A DNA stretch of 64,000 nt from Mucilaginibacter achroorhodeus (GCF_007846095.1 NZ_VOEI01000001.1:992001-1056000); one strand, 5' to 3'; counted from the stretch's first letter, positions 1 through 8,859 are shown. Numbers and translations: made by a program. Notes: generated by a model from the sequence alone, not told the origin.

Positions 1-153
1 GTGCAACCCTTTTATAACTATTGGATAGGCATCTCTAAAGCCTATATAACCTACTATACCACACATAAATAGATATTCTTTTTTTGTTTAGCTGATAAAA
101 ATCAGCAACAAAATTAACTGAATAATTCTATTATCAATAATAAAGTTCACATA

Positions 154-187
154 CAAAAAAAGATGCCTTATTAGGGGCATCTTTTTA
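154..187. terminator. Bidirectional intrinsic terminator
   Basis: An A-run, a stem AAGATGCC/GGCATCTT and a T-run are seen, so it can act on both strands. It ends the leftward DUF4270 transcript and any rightward transcript entering from before the window. The rest of 1-206 is AT-rich and holds no gene I can support. Confidence 0.8.
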
Positions 188-206
188 AGAAAATTTAAAA
201 AGTTTT

Positions 207-1601
207 CTATGGATTTATCTTTGTATAGTATATGTTGATCCGGGCTCTATTAGCTCCATTTTTACCAACTATAACTGTACGCTGGGCATAGGTAGAAGTG
301 ACACCGATGTTAACGGTTTGCTGCGTTGATGTAGTGGCTGGCGATGGTGTAACCGGTGCAAGGTAAGTACCGTAATCAACAGATTTACCGCTAATAAGAT
401 CTTGTAAATAGGCCGTTATAAGGAAATGGTAAGCATTTTCATTTGCATCGTATCTGCCTCCGAAAACCTGCGCATTTCGCGGGTCTGATGGTGATGCATC
501 CTGCAACAGCGCACGTTGCCTCGAAAGATCAAGCCTGTAAAGCGTAAGCTGCTGGTTAGGTGCAAATGGCGTTCCCGTGCCCGGCGCAACATTCACCACA
601 AGTTCTGCGCGGTTTATAATAGCGTTTTTGCCTACAGCACCAAGTATGTTCTTAACATCAGGGAAAGTAATTTTAGACCGAAGCCCCACAAGGCCCTGCA
701 AATAAACCAAGCCATCTTTAGAGGTTTGATTTAGAGCCGCCGTGACGTTGCTGCTGTAAGCGTGTTTAATAAGATTTACATTATTACTCAAAGGCAGCGC
801 AAGTGATGCTGTATCTGTGGTGCCGCCTGTGGTTAATTTATAATACACCTGCACCTTAGCGCTTGTATCAACCCTAAAGAACATATTGCCGCCTATACCC
901 GTAGTTCCGCTTTTATCAAGGGTTATATACAGTCCTTTAACATAGTTTTGATACGCTGCATTGCTACGTAATATGCTGGCAGGGGCGTTAAACAGATTCG
1001 TATAAACGAAGGATGAACTTATAGGGACACGGACCTGTGGCACTACCTTGGCCAGGGTATCGGCCTTGCCTTTTACAATGTTATACACCTGCAGGGTATC
1101 ATGAGCGCGGGCCTTAAATGTTTTAGTACCTATAATATCGCTGGCATACGTTAACTGACTGGTATTGTAATAATTTTGCGTTGTTACAATATTTTGGCTT
1201 AATTGATGAACGTTTACTTTAAACGTTGAAAGTAATGAATCACCATAAAAGCCATCAGATGCATAAGGCAATATTAGTACGGCCGAATCAATAGATATCT
1301 CTCCGGTAGGAATTGTGTAAGCAACGGTACCCGGCAAATTAAGCATGGCACCAATATCTGCTTTTGTATTACCAAATAATGGGTCATTAAAATAAGATAA
1401 CGGTGCCCTGGCCGATACGCCGTTGGTAACCACAGTATCTTCCGGAACGGTAGTAAGAACAATGCTGGTATCAACAAGCAAAGTGCCATTTATCTGGTTA
1501 GCGGGGTCAACATCTAAGCCGATGCCTTCCTGTCTTTTACAACTGCTAAAAATAAAAAGACTTATTAACAGGGTTAATAAGCCTAATTTGTAAAATTTCA
1601 T
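207..1601 (-). CDS. DUF4270 family lipoprotein
   Basis: A 464-residue exported protein of the DUF4270 family, which is typical of Bacteroidota and has no settled function. The N-terminus is a lipoprotein signal peptide: basic start, hydrophobic run and lipobox FSSC with Cys21, so the mature protein should be anchored in the outer or inner membrane. The remainder is rich in Thr, Ser, Asn and Val with many short beta-strand-like stretches and no enzyme motif that I recognise. It lies 15 bp downstream of the glycogen-synthase-like gene on the same strand, so the two probably share a transcript ending at the terminator at 154-187. Family assignment rests on overall pattern and context. The ATG at 1601 directly precedes the signal peptide. 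Confidence 0.8.
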   Translation of the reverse strand: MKFYKLGLLTLLISLFIFSSCKRQEGIGLDVDPANQINGTLLVDTSIVLTTVPEDTVVTNGVSARAPLSYFNDPLFGNTKADIGAMLNLPGTVAYTIPTGEISIDSAVLILPYASDGFYGDSLLSTFKVNVHQLSQNIVTTQNYYNTSQLTYASDIIGTKTFKARAHDTLQVYNIVKGKADTLAKVVPQVRVPISSSFVYTNLFNAPASILRSNAAYQNYVKGLYITLDKSGTTGIGGNMFFRVDTSAKVQVYYKLTTGGTTDTASLALPLSNNVNLIKHAYSSNVTAALNQTSKDGLVYLQGLVGLRSKITFPDVKNILGAVGKNAIINRAELVVNVAPGTGTPFAPNQQLTLYRLDLSRQRALLQDASPSDPRNAQVFGGRYDANENAYHFLITAYLQDLISGKSVDYGTYLAPVTPSPATTSTQQTVNIGVTSTYAQRTVIVGKNGANRARINIYYTKINP

Positions 1602-1616
1602 ATGATCTTTTAAAGC

Positions 1617-2441
1617 TTATGCAACATCCACCAATTGCTCATCGGTGATTTCTTCGTAAAAATTGTAATAATTTTCGAAATCAGAAGTGGAAACGTAATC
1701 TAATACCGATTTATTGCTGTTTTTAACAATATTTAACACATCAGCATCTACATCAGCACTGCCCAAAACTATCGCATCACTATACTGGATAGCACCGGCA
1801 TAAAGAGCGGTGTTAGTGCCCTCTTTATATACTTCGGTGTGTTCCTCTGTCATGTTACCCATTACTGCTTTGCGCGCAAAATCAGCATCAAGGTTACCGG
1901 TAAAATCGTTACCGTAAATAGAGTAAACAACCTTTGAGTTTTTAAATGTAGGGTCGTCTTTGTAGGTAGTTTTTAAATAAGCCGGTACTAAAGAGCTCAT
2001 CCAGCCATGGCAGTGTACCACATCAGGTGCCCAACCTAATTTCTTAACGGTTTCTAAAGCGCCTTTGCAGAAGAAGATCATACGCTCATCGTTATCAGCG
2101 TAAAATTTTCCGTCTTTATCGTTAAATACGTGTTTACGTTGAAAATACTCCTCGTTATCAAGGAAGTAAACCTGCATGCGTGCAGCTGGTATCGAAGCTA
2201 CCTTGATGATAAGCGGGTTATCATTATCATTGATAATGATATTCATGCCCGATAAGCGGATAACCTCATGCAAACGGTTCCTTCTCTCATTAATGTTACC
2301 AAAGCGCGGCATCAGTATACGGATCTCGAACCCCTTATCCTGCATTGCTTGCGGCAACTGGCGGGTTATTTCTGCAATTTTAGAAATTTCGAGAAAAGGA
2401 GACATTTCATGAGTTATGAACAGTAGTTTTGATTTACCCAT
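1617..2441 (-). CDS. Glycogen/starch synthase, short GT5-like protein
   Basis: About 274 residues matching the N-terminal Rossmann half of GT5 glycogen/starch synthases: KLLFITHEMSPF at the start, a conserved DVVHCHGWMSSL segment near residue 140, and YSIYGNDF further on. Classical glycogen synthase (about 480 residues) transfers glucose from ADP- or UDP-glucose to a growing alpha-1,4-glucan. This protein lacks the C-terminal nucleotide-sugar-binding half, and a short form of this kind is common beside panC in Bacteroidota, so I treat it as intact but of uncertain activity. A GTG at 2444 lies directly before the ATG at 2441, and either could start translation. It is divergent from panC and probably cotranscribed with the DUF4270 gene. 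Confidence 0.8.
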   Translation of the reverse strand: MGKSKLLFITHEMSPFLEISKIAEITRQLPQAMQDKGFEIRILMPRFGNINERRNRLHEVIRLSGMNIIINDNDNPLIIKVASIPAARMQVYFLDNEEYFQRKHVFNDKDGKFYADNDERMIFFCKGALETVKKLGWAPDVVHCHGWMSSLVPAYLKTTYKDDPTFKNSKVVYSIYGNDFTGNLDADFARKAVMGNMTEEHTEVYKEGTNTALYAGAIQYSDAIVLGSADVDADVLNIVKNSNKSVLDYVSTSDFENYYNFYEEITDEQLVDVA

Positions 2442-2538
2442 CACTAATCGATATTAATGTAAATGTAAGAGTCAAAAAAATTTGAGTTTGCAAATATAAG
2501 CATTATTATAAACACTGGCAACCACTTGTGCAACTATG

Positions 2539-2571
2539 TTTTGGTAGTTTTTAAAGAATTATACACCTTTG
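2539..2571 (+). promoter_or_regulatory. Promoter of panC (Bacteroidota -33/-7)
   Basis: A TTTTG box at 2539-2543 and a CACCTTTG box at 2564-2571 are separated by 20 bp, the usual arrangement for the Bacteroidota primary sigma factor. Transcription would begin about 2576-2579, which rules out the in-frame TTG at 2569 as the panC start. Confidence 0.6.
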
Positions 2572-2601
2572 CCAAATTTTTGCCACAAATTTTCAGCTGA
2601 T

Positions 2602-3432
2602 TTGAAAACATTTAAGACAAGGCAGTCCATCCGCGAATACCTGTCGGCGCAAGCTGGCATAACAATTGGCTTTGTGCCTACTATGGGCGCATTGCATAAC
2701 GGCCATCTATCCTTAATAGCACGCTCCAAAGCAGAAAATGTTATAACGGTTTGCAGCATATTTGTAAACCCTACCCAGTTTAACGACCCTAAAGACCTGG
2801 AGAAATATCCTCGCCCGATTGAGGCTGATACGGCTAAACTGGAAGCTGCCGGCTGCGACGTGCTTTTTGCTCCTGAAGTGAACGAAATGTATGACGATAA
2901 TGAGCAATGGCATTTGGATATTGGCCCGCTTGAGCACCTGCTTGAGGGCGAATTTAGGCCCGGCCATTACCAGGGTGTAACGCAAGTTGTTTACAAGCTA
3001 TTGGATATAGTTAAACCTACCAGCCTGTATATGGGCCAAAAGGATTATCAGCAATTCTTAGTGGTGAGCCGCATGGTCGAGCTGCTCAGCCTCCCGGTTA
3101 ACATGGTGATGTGCCCTATAGAACGCGAAGCCGACGGCCTGGCCATGAGTTCGCGCAACGTTCACTTATCTGATGTTGAGCGTAAGCGTGCGTTGGTGTT
3201 ATCAAAAACCCTTAATTACATAAAAGATCATTTTGATATTAACCGCGAAGCGGAGTTAGAAGAACAGGCAATGGAGTTGCTGGCTGCAGAGGAAGGTATT
3301 GAGCCCGAATATTTCCGTATTGTGGATGGTAAAACTTTATACCCGGCAACTCCCGCATCAACATCTGTTGTTGCCCTTACTGCCGCACGCGTTGGCAAAA
3401 CAAGATTGATAGACAATATGTTGATTTATTAG
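2602..3432 (+). CDS. panC: Pantothenate synthetase
   Basis: Pantoate-beta-alanine ligase condenses pantoate with beta-alanine using ATP, giving pantothenate for coenzyme A. The N-terminal nucleotidyltransferase fold is clear: PTMGALHNGHLSLI holds the HIGH-type motif, FVNPTQF follows, and MGQKDYQQF and MSSRNVHLS are the conserved pantoate/ATP-binding stretches. I choose the TTG at 2602 (276 residues) because the protein then begins MKTFKT, like other PanC, and because the more upstream TTG at 2569 lies inside the promoter -7 box. It sits upstream of panD, which makes the second substrate beta-alanine, and is divergent from the glycogen-synthase-like gene. Confidence 0.95.
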   Translation: MKTFKTRQSIREYLSAQAGITIGFVPTMGALHNGHLSLIARSKAENVITVCSIFVNPTQFNDPKDLEKYPRPIEADTAKLEAAGCDVLFAPEVNEMYDDNEQWHLDIGPLEHLLEGEFRPGHYQGVTQVVYKLLDIVKPTSLYMGQKDYQQFLVVSRMVELLSLPVNMVMCPIEREADGLAMSSRNVHLSDVERKRALVLSKTLNYIKDHFDINREAELEEQAMELLAAEEGIEPEYFRIVDGKTLYPATPASTSVVALTAARVGKTRLIDNMLIY

Positions 3433-3440
3433 CCTGTAAA

Positions 3441-3600
3441 TTATGGTTTATAGATAATGGTTGATGGTTCATAGCAGCTACTCTTATAATGTATCAGCCA
3501 GTAACATCATTTCTTTAACCATGAACTATGATCTATCAACTATGAATCAAACAAATCTTTACTTACCATGGACTATTGCCTATGGACTATCGACTAAAAT
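3441..3600. repeat. Low-complexity inverted repeat tract between panC and panD
   Basis: Variants of ATGGTTGATGGTTCATAG on the left are answered by ACCATGAACTATGATC and CAACTATGAATC on the right, so the tract can fold back on itself; near-copies such as CCATGGACTATTGCCTATGG follow. No reading frame is kept. It resembles the short degenerate repeats that fill gaps in Sphingobacteriaceae genomes. Confidence 0.5.
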
Positions 3601-3618
3601 TATTCCTACCTTTACGCC

Positions 3619-3969
3619 ATGATTATTGAGGTATTAAAATCAAAGCTTCACCGGGTTAAGGTTACACAGGCCGAACTGAACTATGTTGGCAGTATAACCA
3701 TTGATGAAGACCTTATTGAAGCTGCTAATATCATCCCTAACGAGAAAGTGCAGATTGTTAATAACAACAATGGTGCACGCTTTGAAACCTACGTTATTAA
3801 AGGTGAACGCGGCAGCGGTACCATTTGCCTTAACGGCGCAACCGCACGCTTGGCACAGGTGGGCGATATTGTTATCATCATGTCATACGCCTATATGGAA
3901 ATGGAAGAGGCTAAGCAATACGAGCCTATTTTGATTTTCCCTGATGGAAATAACAAGCTGATTAGGTAA
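3619..3969 (+). CDS. panD: Aspartate 1-decarboxylase (pyruvoyl enzyme)
   Basis: A 116-residue PanD, which decarboxylates L-aspartate to beta-alanine for pantothenate synthesis. The proenzyme self-cleavage site is visible as Gly24-Ser25 in [10 protein letters not shown]; the new N-terminal Ser becomes the pyruvoyl group. The segments NNGARFETY and [13 protein letters not shown] are typical of the family and the length is normal. It follows panC by 186 bp of repeat DNA. A TACCTTTA box at 3607-3614 sits only 4 bp before the ATG, so if it is a real -7 element the message would be almost leaderless; I see no well-spaced -33 box, so this is weak. Confidence 0.95.
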   Translation: MIIEVLKSKLHRVKVTQAELNYVGSITIDEDLIEAANIIPNEKVQIVNNNNGARFETYVIKGERGSGTICLNGATARLAQVGDIVIIMSYAYMEMEEAKQYEPILIFPDGNNKLIR

Positions 3970-3993
3970 ATTTGAGGGACTTAAACCCTTCAA

Positions 3994-4974
3994 ATGAAAT
4001 CTCTTCTTACAGTAGCCCTTATAATTTTCCCTATATTTTGTTTTGCGCAAGCTCAGAATGTATTCTTCCTAAAGAATGACGGTACTTTGGTCGTATCAAA
4101 AGACAGCGCAGATTATATCCGAGTTATTAGTGAACCAGATAAAGGTTCTGAGCTTTTTAACGTAGTTGAATATTACAAAAGCGGTAAAAGAAAAGCAGTA
4201 GGCAAGTCTGTTGTCATGAATAGCGCCAGCTTTGACGGTGTTAAATTAACTTTTTTTGAAAACGGTCGACGAAAGTCAACTGAGACGTTTGATAAAGGTG
4301 TACTCACCGGAGAGTCTGACGACTATTTCCCTAATGGAAAGCTGTATCTGCATAAGAAACATATAATTACTGAAACGCCGCAACCTGAAACTAAATGGCC
4401 CCTTAGAAAATCTGAATTTACTATTACGGACGGGTACGATTCCACAGGGGTTAAGCAGATCACCGATGGTAACGGAATATTAAAAATTTATAACATTTCT
4501 TTCACTGCCGTGGCAGAAGAAGGATCTGTCAAAAATGGAAAGCGTGAAGGAGAATGGTCTGGCAAGGACGAAGTAAATAACGCAACCTTTAAAGAGACAT
4601 ACAGCAACGGCGAATTGGTGGCCGGTTCTGCCAATTTTAACGGTATTACTTCTACGTACACAAAAAACAGGTTTACCAATCCGGAGTTTCGCGATGGCTA
4701 TATGGGCTTTGGTAGATTTCTGGGTCGCACCGTTCGCTACCCTGCTGATGCACGGGAACAAAACAAAACCGGTATAGTTATATCAGGCTTCACAATAACT
4801 AAAGCCGGCGACGTGGCTGATATTGAAGTAATTTTCTCCGCAGGTAAAAGCCTTGATGATGAAGCTGTACGTTCTATAAAAATGAGCCCGAAGTGGAAAC
4901 CTGCAACAAAGTATGGGCAGCAGGTAAGTGCTAAATACAATGTGCCGCTAACATTTGATTTGCAAATAAATTAG
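3994..4974 (+). CDS. Secreted protein with MORN-like repeats and TonB C-terminal domain
   Basis: A 326-residue exported protein. Residues 1-20 form a signal peptide ending FCFAQAQ. The middle holds MORN-like toxin-antitoxin-style repeats (YYKSGKRKAVGK, FFENGRRKS, YFPNGKLYLHKK), often found in Bacteroidota envelope proteins. Residues from about 235 match the TonB C-terminal fold (GFTITKAGDVADIEVI, then KMSPKWKPATKYGQ). It lacks an N-terminal membrane anchor and the proline-rich linker of a true TonB, so it is probably a periplasmic TonB-domain protein rather than an energy transducer. It starts 24 bp after panD and may be read through from it. The exact role is unknown. Confidence 0.7.
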   Translation: MKSLLTVALIIFPIFCFAQAQNVFFLKNDGTLVVSKDSADYIRVISEPDKGSELFNVVEYYKSGKRKAVGKSVVMNSASFDGVKLTFFENGRRKSTETFDKGVLTGESDDYFPNGKLYLHKKHIITETPQPETKWPLRKSEFTITDGYDSTGVKQITDGNGILKIYNISFTAVAEEGSVKNGKREGEWSGKDEVNNATFKETYSNGELVAGSANFNGITSTYTKNRFTNPEFRDGYMGFGRFLGRTVRYPADAREQNKTGIVISGFTITKAGDVADIEVIFSAGKSLDDEAVRSIKMSPKWKPATKYGQQVSAKYNVPLTFDLQIN

Positions 4975-5135
4975 ATACCTCATCACATAAGTTAAATTGG
5001 ATATAAATATCGTTTTAAGTGCACCAATTTTACTTCTTCGAATTAGCTATGAATACCCAATAACATACCCTCAAGTTTGCTAAACCCCATCCTTTATTTG
5101 CCCCGCATTAAATTTGAAAATTTAACACGGTAAAT

Positions 5136-5257
5136 CCTTGCAACTTACTATCTTTGCACCCCGATGCTGAGTCGGGAAAATACTTCACAATCTCAGCGCA
5201 TAGAACTTGTTGTTAAATGGCTAAACGCCCGTTTTTAACTTTTTGATTTAAAGCCCT
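5136..5257 (+). promoter_or_regulatory. carB promoter and structured leader
   Basis: A perfect -7 box TATCTTTG lies at 5149-5156. About 100 nt of leader follow before the carB ATG. The leader can form CCCGA/TCGGG (5160-5176) or, with overlapping bases, GCTGAG/CTCAGC (5165-5197). No clear -33 box is at the standard spacing. The rest of 4975-5135 holds nothing I recognise. Confidence 0.5.
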
Positions 5258-8074
5258 ATGCCCAAGGACACCTCCATCAAATCCGTATTAATTATTGGTT
5301 CTGGCCCTATTATTATCGGTCAGGCGTGTGAGTTTGATTATGCAGGTTCGCAAGCTGCCCTTTCGCTGAAAGACGAAGGCATCTCCGTATCCATAATCAA
5401 CAGCAACCCGGCAACCATCATGACAGATAAGGTTATAGCCGACCATGTTTACCTTTTACCGCTTACCTGCGAGAGTATTGAGCAAATACTTCAGGAACAA
5501 AAAATTGATGCTGTATTACCTACAATGGGTGGCCAAACTGCGCTTAACCTTTGTATTGAAGCATCAGAACGCGGTATTTGGGAAAAATATGGCGTAAAAG
5601 TGGTTGGTGTTGACGTAGCAGCCATTGAGAAAACTGAAAACCGAGAGGCATTTCGCCAGCTGATGGTTGACATCGGTGTAGGTGTTGCCAAATCAAAAAT
5701 TGCCAACTCTTTCCTTGAAGGTAAAGAAGGTGCGCAGGAAATCGGTTTCCCGCTGGTTATACGCCCAAGCTACACGCTTGGTGGTAAAGGCGCAGGTTTT
5801 GTACATAAAAAAGAAGATTTTGACGCCGCGCTTAGCCGTGGTTTACAGGCTTCACCTACCCACGAGGTATTGGTGGAGCAGGCAGTATTGGGCTGGAAAG
5901 AGTATGAGCTGGAGCTGTTACGTGACAACCGGGACAACGTAATTATCATCTGTTCTATCGAGAACTTTGACCCAATGGGCATCCACACCGGCGACTCCAT
6001 AACCGTGGCACCAGCCATGACCCTGAGCGACCGTTGTTACCAGCAGATGCGTAACCAGGCCATCAAAATGATGCGTGCCATTGGTAACTTTGCAGGTGGC
6101 TGTAACGTACAGTTCTCTGTTAACCCTGCAAACGAGGAGATCATCGCAATCGAGATCAATCCTCGTGTATCGCGCTCATCAGCCCTGGCATCAAAAGCAA
6201 CCGGTTACCCTATCGCTAAAATTGCTGCCAAGCTTGCAATAGGGTACAACCTTGACGAAATTGAGAACCAGATCACCAAAACTACTTCGGCTTACTTTGA
6301 GCCAACGCTTGATTATGTTATCGTGAAGATCCCTCGCTGGAACTTTGATAAATTTAAAGGCGCTAACCGCGAGCTTGGTCTGCAGATGAAATCTGTTGGT
6401 GAGGTAATGGGTATAGGCCGTAGCTTTATAGAGGCCTTACAAAAGGCTTGTCAGAGCTTGGAGATCGGTCGTGCAGGTTTAGGTGCAGACGGTCGCCAGA
6501 GCCGCAACCTCGAGGAAATCATGCACAGCCTTGAGCATCCAAGCTGGGACAGGTTGTTCCACATTTACGATGCCATGAGCCTTGGTGTACCAATGGAGTC
6601 TATCCGTAAGGTAACCAAAATAGACCGCTGGTTCCTGAACCAGATACAGGATGTGGTAAACCTGGAGAATGAGTTACGCAGGTATTCGCTTAACAACATT
6701 CCTGATGATTTCTTCTACACCCTTAAACAAAAAGGTTTCTCTGATACGCAGATCGCTTACATTCTTGGTAATGTTACTGAAGAGGATGTTTACCAACGCC
6801 GCAAGGAATTAGGCTTAAGAAGGGTTTATAAAATGGTAGATACCTGTGCTGCAGAGTTTGCCGCACAAACACCATATTACTACTCAACTTACGAAGGTGA
6901 AAATGAGTCGAAAGTATCAGACCGCAAAAAGATCATCGTATTGGGCTCAGGCCCTAACCGTATAGGCCAGGGTATCGAATTCGATTACAGCTGTGTACAC
7001 GGTTTACTTGCTGCAAAAGAGGCCGGTTACGAAGCTATCATGGTTAACTGTAACCCTGAGACCGTATCTACCGACTTTAATATGGCAGATAAGCTATACT
7101 TTGAGCCGGTTTTTTGGGAGCATGTCCGTGAGATCATCGACCTTGAAAAGCCTGAGGGTGTAATTGTGCAACTGGGTGGCCAAACCGCTCTTAAAATGGC
7201 TGAGAAGTTACACGCACACGGCATCAAAATAATCGGTACCTCATTTGATAATATGGATATTGCCGAAGACCGTGGCCGTTTCTCTGACCTGTTGAAAGAC
7301 CTGGGTATCCCTTATCCAAAATATGGCGTTGCCGAAAGCGCTGAAGAAGCCCTTGAAGTTGCACACGAGGTAGGTTACCCAGTATTGGTTCGCCCGAGCT
7401 ACGTACTTGGCGGCCAGGGTATGAGCATTGTGATAAACGATGAGGACCTGGAGAAAGCTGTGGTTAATTTGTTGAAAAATCTCCCCGGTAACCGTGTATT
7501 GATAGACCATTTCCTTGACCGCGCGGCTGAGGCAGAATCAGATTCTATCCACGATGGTGAGGATGTACACATCATTGGTATGATGGAACACATTGAGCCT
7601 GCCGGTATCCACTCAGGAGACTCGTATGCAGTATTGCCTCCGTTCGACCTGAGCGATAACGTGATCAGCCAGATGGAAGAATACACTGAAAAAGTAGCTC
7701 GCGCGCTTAACGTTCGTGGTTTGCTTAACATTCAGTTTGCCATTAAAGATGATAAGGTTTACGTAATTGAGGCTAACCCGCGTGCATCACGTACGGTGCC
7801 GTTCATCGCTAAAGCTTACGATGTGCCATACATTAACATTGCTGCTAAAGTAATGCTGGGTGTTAACAAAATAAAGGACTTCACTATTCAGCGTAAGCTT
7901 AAAGGTTACGCAATAAAAGAACCAGTGTTCTCGTTTGATAAATTCCCTGAAGTAAATAAGGAGCTTGGTCCTGAGATGAAATCGACAGGCGAGGCTATCA
8001 GGTTTATTCCTAACCTGATGGATCCTTACTTCAGGCATCTATATAAAGAAAAATCAATGTATTTAAGTAAGTAA
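5258..8074 (+). CDS. carB: Carbamoyl-phosphate synthase large subunit
   Basis: A 938-residue CarB. It makes carbamoyl phosphate from bicarbonate, ammonia (from the glutaminase subunit CarA) and two ATP, feeding pyrimidine and arginine synthesis. Two homologous ATP-grasp halves are plain: the first starts IIGSGPIIIGQACEFDYAGS and the second IVLGSGPNRIGQGIEFDYS near residue 563, each followed by RPSYxLGGxG. The protein ends just after the second ATP-grasp half (MDPYFRHLYKEKSMYLSK), so the roughly 130-residue allosteric (MGS-like) domain of the 1073-residue E. coli enzyme is absent. Known regulation by UMP and ornithine acts through that domain, so this enzyme is probably controlled differently. 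carA is not in the window. Confidence 0.95.
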   Translation: MPKDTSIKSVLIIGSGPIIIGQACEFDYAGSQAALSLKDEGISVSIINSNPATIMTDKVIADHVYLLPLTCESIEQILQEQKIDAVLPTMGGQTALNLCIEASERGIWEKYGVKVVGVDVAAIEKTENREAFRQLMVDIGVGVAKSKIANSFLEGKEGAQEIGFPLVIRPSYTLGGKGAGFVHKKEDFDAALSRGLQASPTHEVLVEQAVLGWKEYELELLRDNRDNVIIICSIENFDPMGIHTGDSITVAPAMTLSDRCYQQMRNQAIKMMRAIGNFAGGCNVQFSVNPANEEIIAIEINPRVSRSSALASKATGYPIAKIAAKLAIGYNLDEIENQITKTTSAYFEPTLDYVIVKIPRWNFDKFKGANRELGLQMKSVGEVMGIGRSFIEALQKACQSLEIGRAGLGADGRQSRNLEEIMHSLEHPSWDRLFHIYDAMSLGVPMESIRKVTKIDRWFLNQIQDVVNLENELRRYSLNNIPDDFFYTLKQKGFSDTQIAYILGNVTEEDVYQRRKELGLRRVYKMVDTCAAEFAAQTPYYYSTYEGENESKVSDRKKIIVLGSGPNRIGQGIEFDYSCVHGLLAAKEAGYEAIMVNCNPETVSTDFNMADKLYFEPVFWEHVREIIDLEKPEGVIVQLGGQTALKMAEKLHAHGIKIIGTSFDNMDIAEDRGRFSDLLKDLGIPYPKYGVAESAEEALEVAHEVGYPVLVRPSYVLGGQGMSIVINDEDLEKAVVNLLKNLPGNRVLIDHFLDRAAEAESDSIHDGEDVHIIGMMEHIEPAGIHSGDSYAVLPPFDLSDNVISQMEEYTEKVARALNVRGLLNIQFAIKDDKVYVIEANPRASRTVPFIAKAYDVPYINIAAKVMLGVNKIKDFTIQRKLKGYAIKEPVFSFDKFPEVNKELGPEMKSTGEAIRFIPNLMDPYFRHLYKEKSMYLSK

Positions 8075-8091
8075 TTCAGCACTGGCATCAG

Positions 8092-8135
8092 TTTTGAATT
8101 ATCCGGTAAGCCGCCGTATATTTGCGGCGGCTTAC
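8092..8135 (+). promoter_or_regulatory. Promoter overlapping an 11-bp hairpin
   Basis: TTTTG (8092-8096) and TATATTTG (8117-8124) are spaced by 20 bp, a near-ideal Bacteroidota promoter. The -7 box forms the loop of an 11-bp perfect inverted repeat, GTAAGCCGCCG (8106-8116) and CGGCGGCTTAC (8125-8135). There is no T-run, so the hairpin is not a standard terminator for carB. Confidence 0.55.
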
Positions 8136-8163
8136 CCCATTTGTTTAATTTAGTGCTACAGGA

Positions 8164-8859
8164 TTGAAAGTAAGTTTTAAGAATGGCGCGCCGATAGTCA
8201 ATTTAAACACTATCGACCCGGAAAATATAGGCGATATATTGGCGAAAATTGAGTGTTCGTTCAATATCAGGTTCGAAAATGATGATCTTAACCACGTTAA
8301 AACCTTTGGCGCTTTATGCGATCTGGTTGTTAATAAGGTTAAAGAGGTACAGGCAGGCAGCTGCACCACGCAGCAGGCTTTTTATAAATTACGCAATGCC
8401 ATTAATGCCAAAAAGGAAGTAGATCGTTGCGATCTTAAGCCTACAACTAAGCTTTGTGAGCTTTTCCCACGTGACAACCGCATTGAGGTTGTTGCTGATG
8501 TTGAGCATGAAATGGGTTTACACATGAACCTGTTGCGCCCTAAACAAGGTATAGTTTGGGCCTTTGCGTTATCGCTATTGCTGTTTATTACCGTAAGCTT
8601 TGTATACAGTACCATTGGTTATATAGGGATGGTTGCTTCTATAACAGGATTGGTACTTGCAGGAAAATTCGGTAAAGAGCTTAAGGTAAAAACCCTTGGC
8701 GATCTGGCAGAGAAAATTGCCCGTGAGCATTACCTGAAATGCCGCCGTGATGCCCAGACCATTAACCGTAACGAGATCGTAGACAAGGTACGTGGGGTAT
8801 TTGCAGAATACCTGCAACTTGAGCCTACCAGCCTAACTAAGCAAGTAAGATTTGCATAA
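8164..8859 (+). CDS. Membrane protein of unknown function, carrier-protein-like N-terminus
   Basis: A 231-residue protein starting with TTG at 8164; no ATG fits better. Residues 20-80 form a helical unit (IGDILAKIECSFNIRFENDDL, then HVKTFGALCDLVVNKV) that resembles an acyl-carrier-protein fold but lacks the DSL serine needed for phosphopantetheine. Residues about 125-165 hold two membrane segments around SLLLFITVSFVYSTIGYIGM. A helical tail with RDAQTINRNEIVDKV follows. I do not recognise the family beyond this. It has its own promoter 30-70 bp upstream and a terminator downstream, so it is a single-gene unit. The carrier-like reading is inference from pattern only. Confidence 0.65.
   Translation: MKVSFKNGAPIVNLNTIDPENIGDILAKIECSFNIRFENDDLNHVKTFGALCDLVVNKVKEVQAGSCTTQQAFYKLRNAINAKKEVDRCDLKPTTKLCELFPRDNRIEVVADVEHEMGLHMNLLRPKQGIVWAFALSLLLFITVSFVYSTIGYIGMVASITGLVLAGKFGKELKVKTLGDLAEKIAREHYLKCRRDAQTINRNEIVDKVRGVFAEYLQLEPTSLTKQVRFA

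Noticed and set aside
1617..2441. Glycogen synthase as a truncated pseudogene
   Set aside because: Although only half the length of GT5 enzymes, the frame is intact, ends cleanly and lies in a tight gene pair; the short form beside panC is common in the phylum.
8106..8135. Strong hairpin after carB as an intrinsic terminator
   Set aside because: There is no T-run after either arm, and a well-spaced promoter overlaps it.
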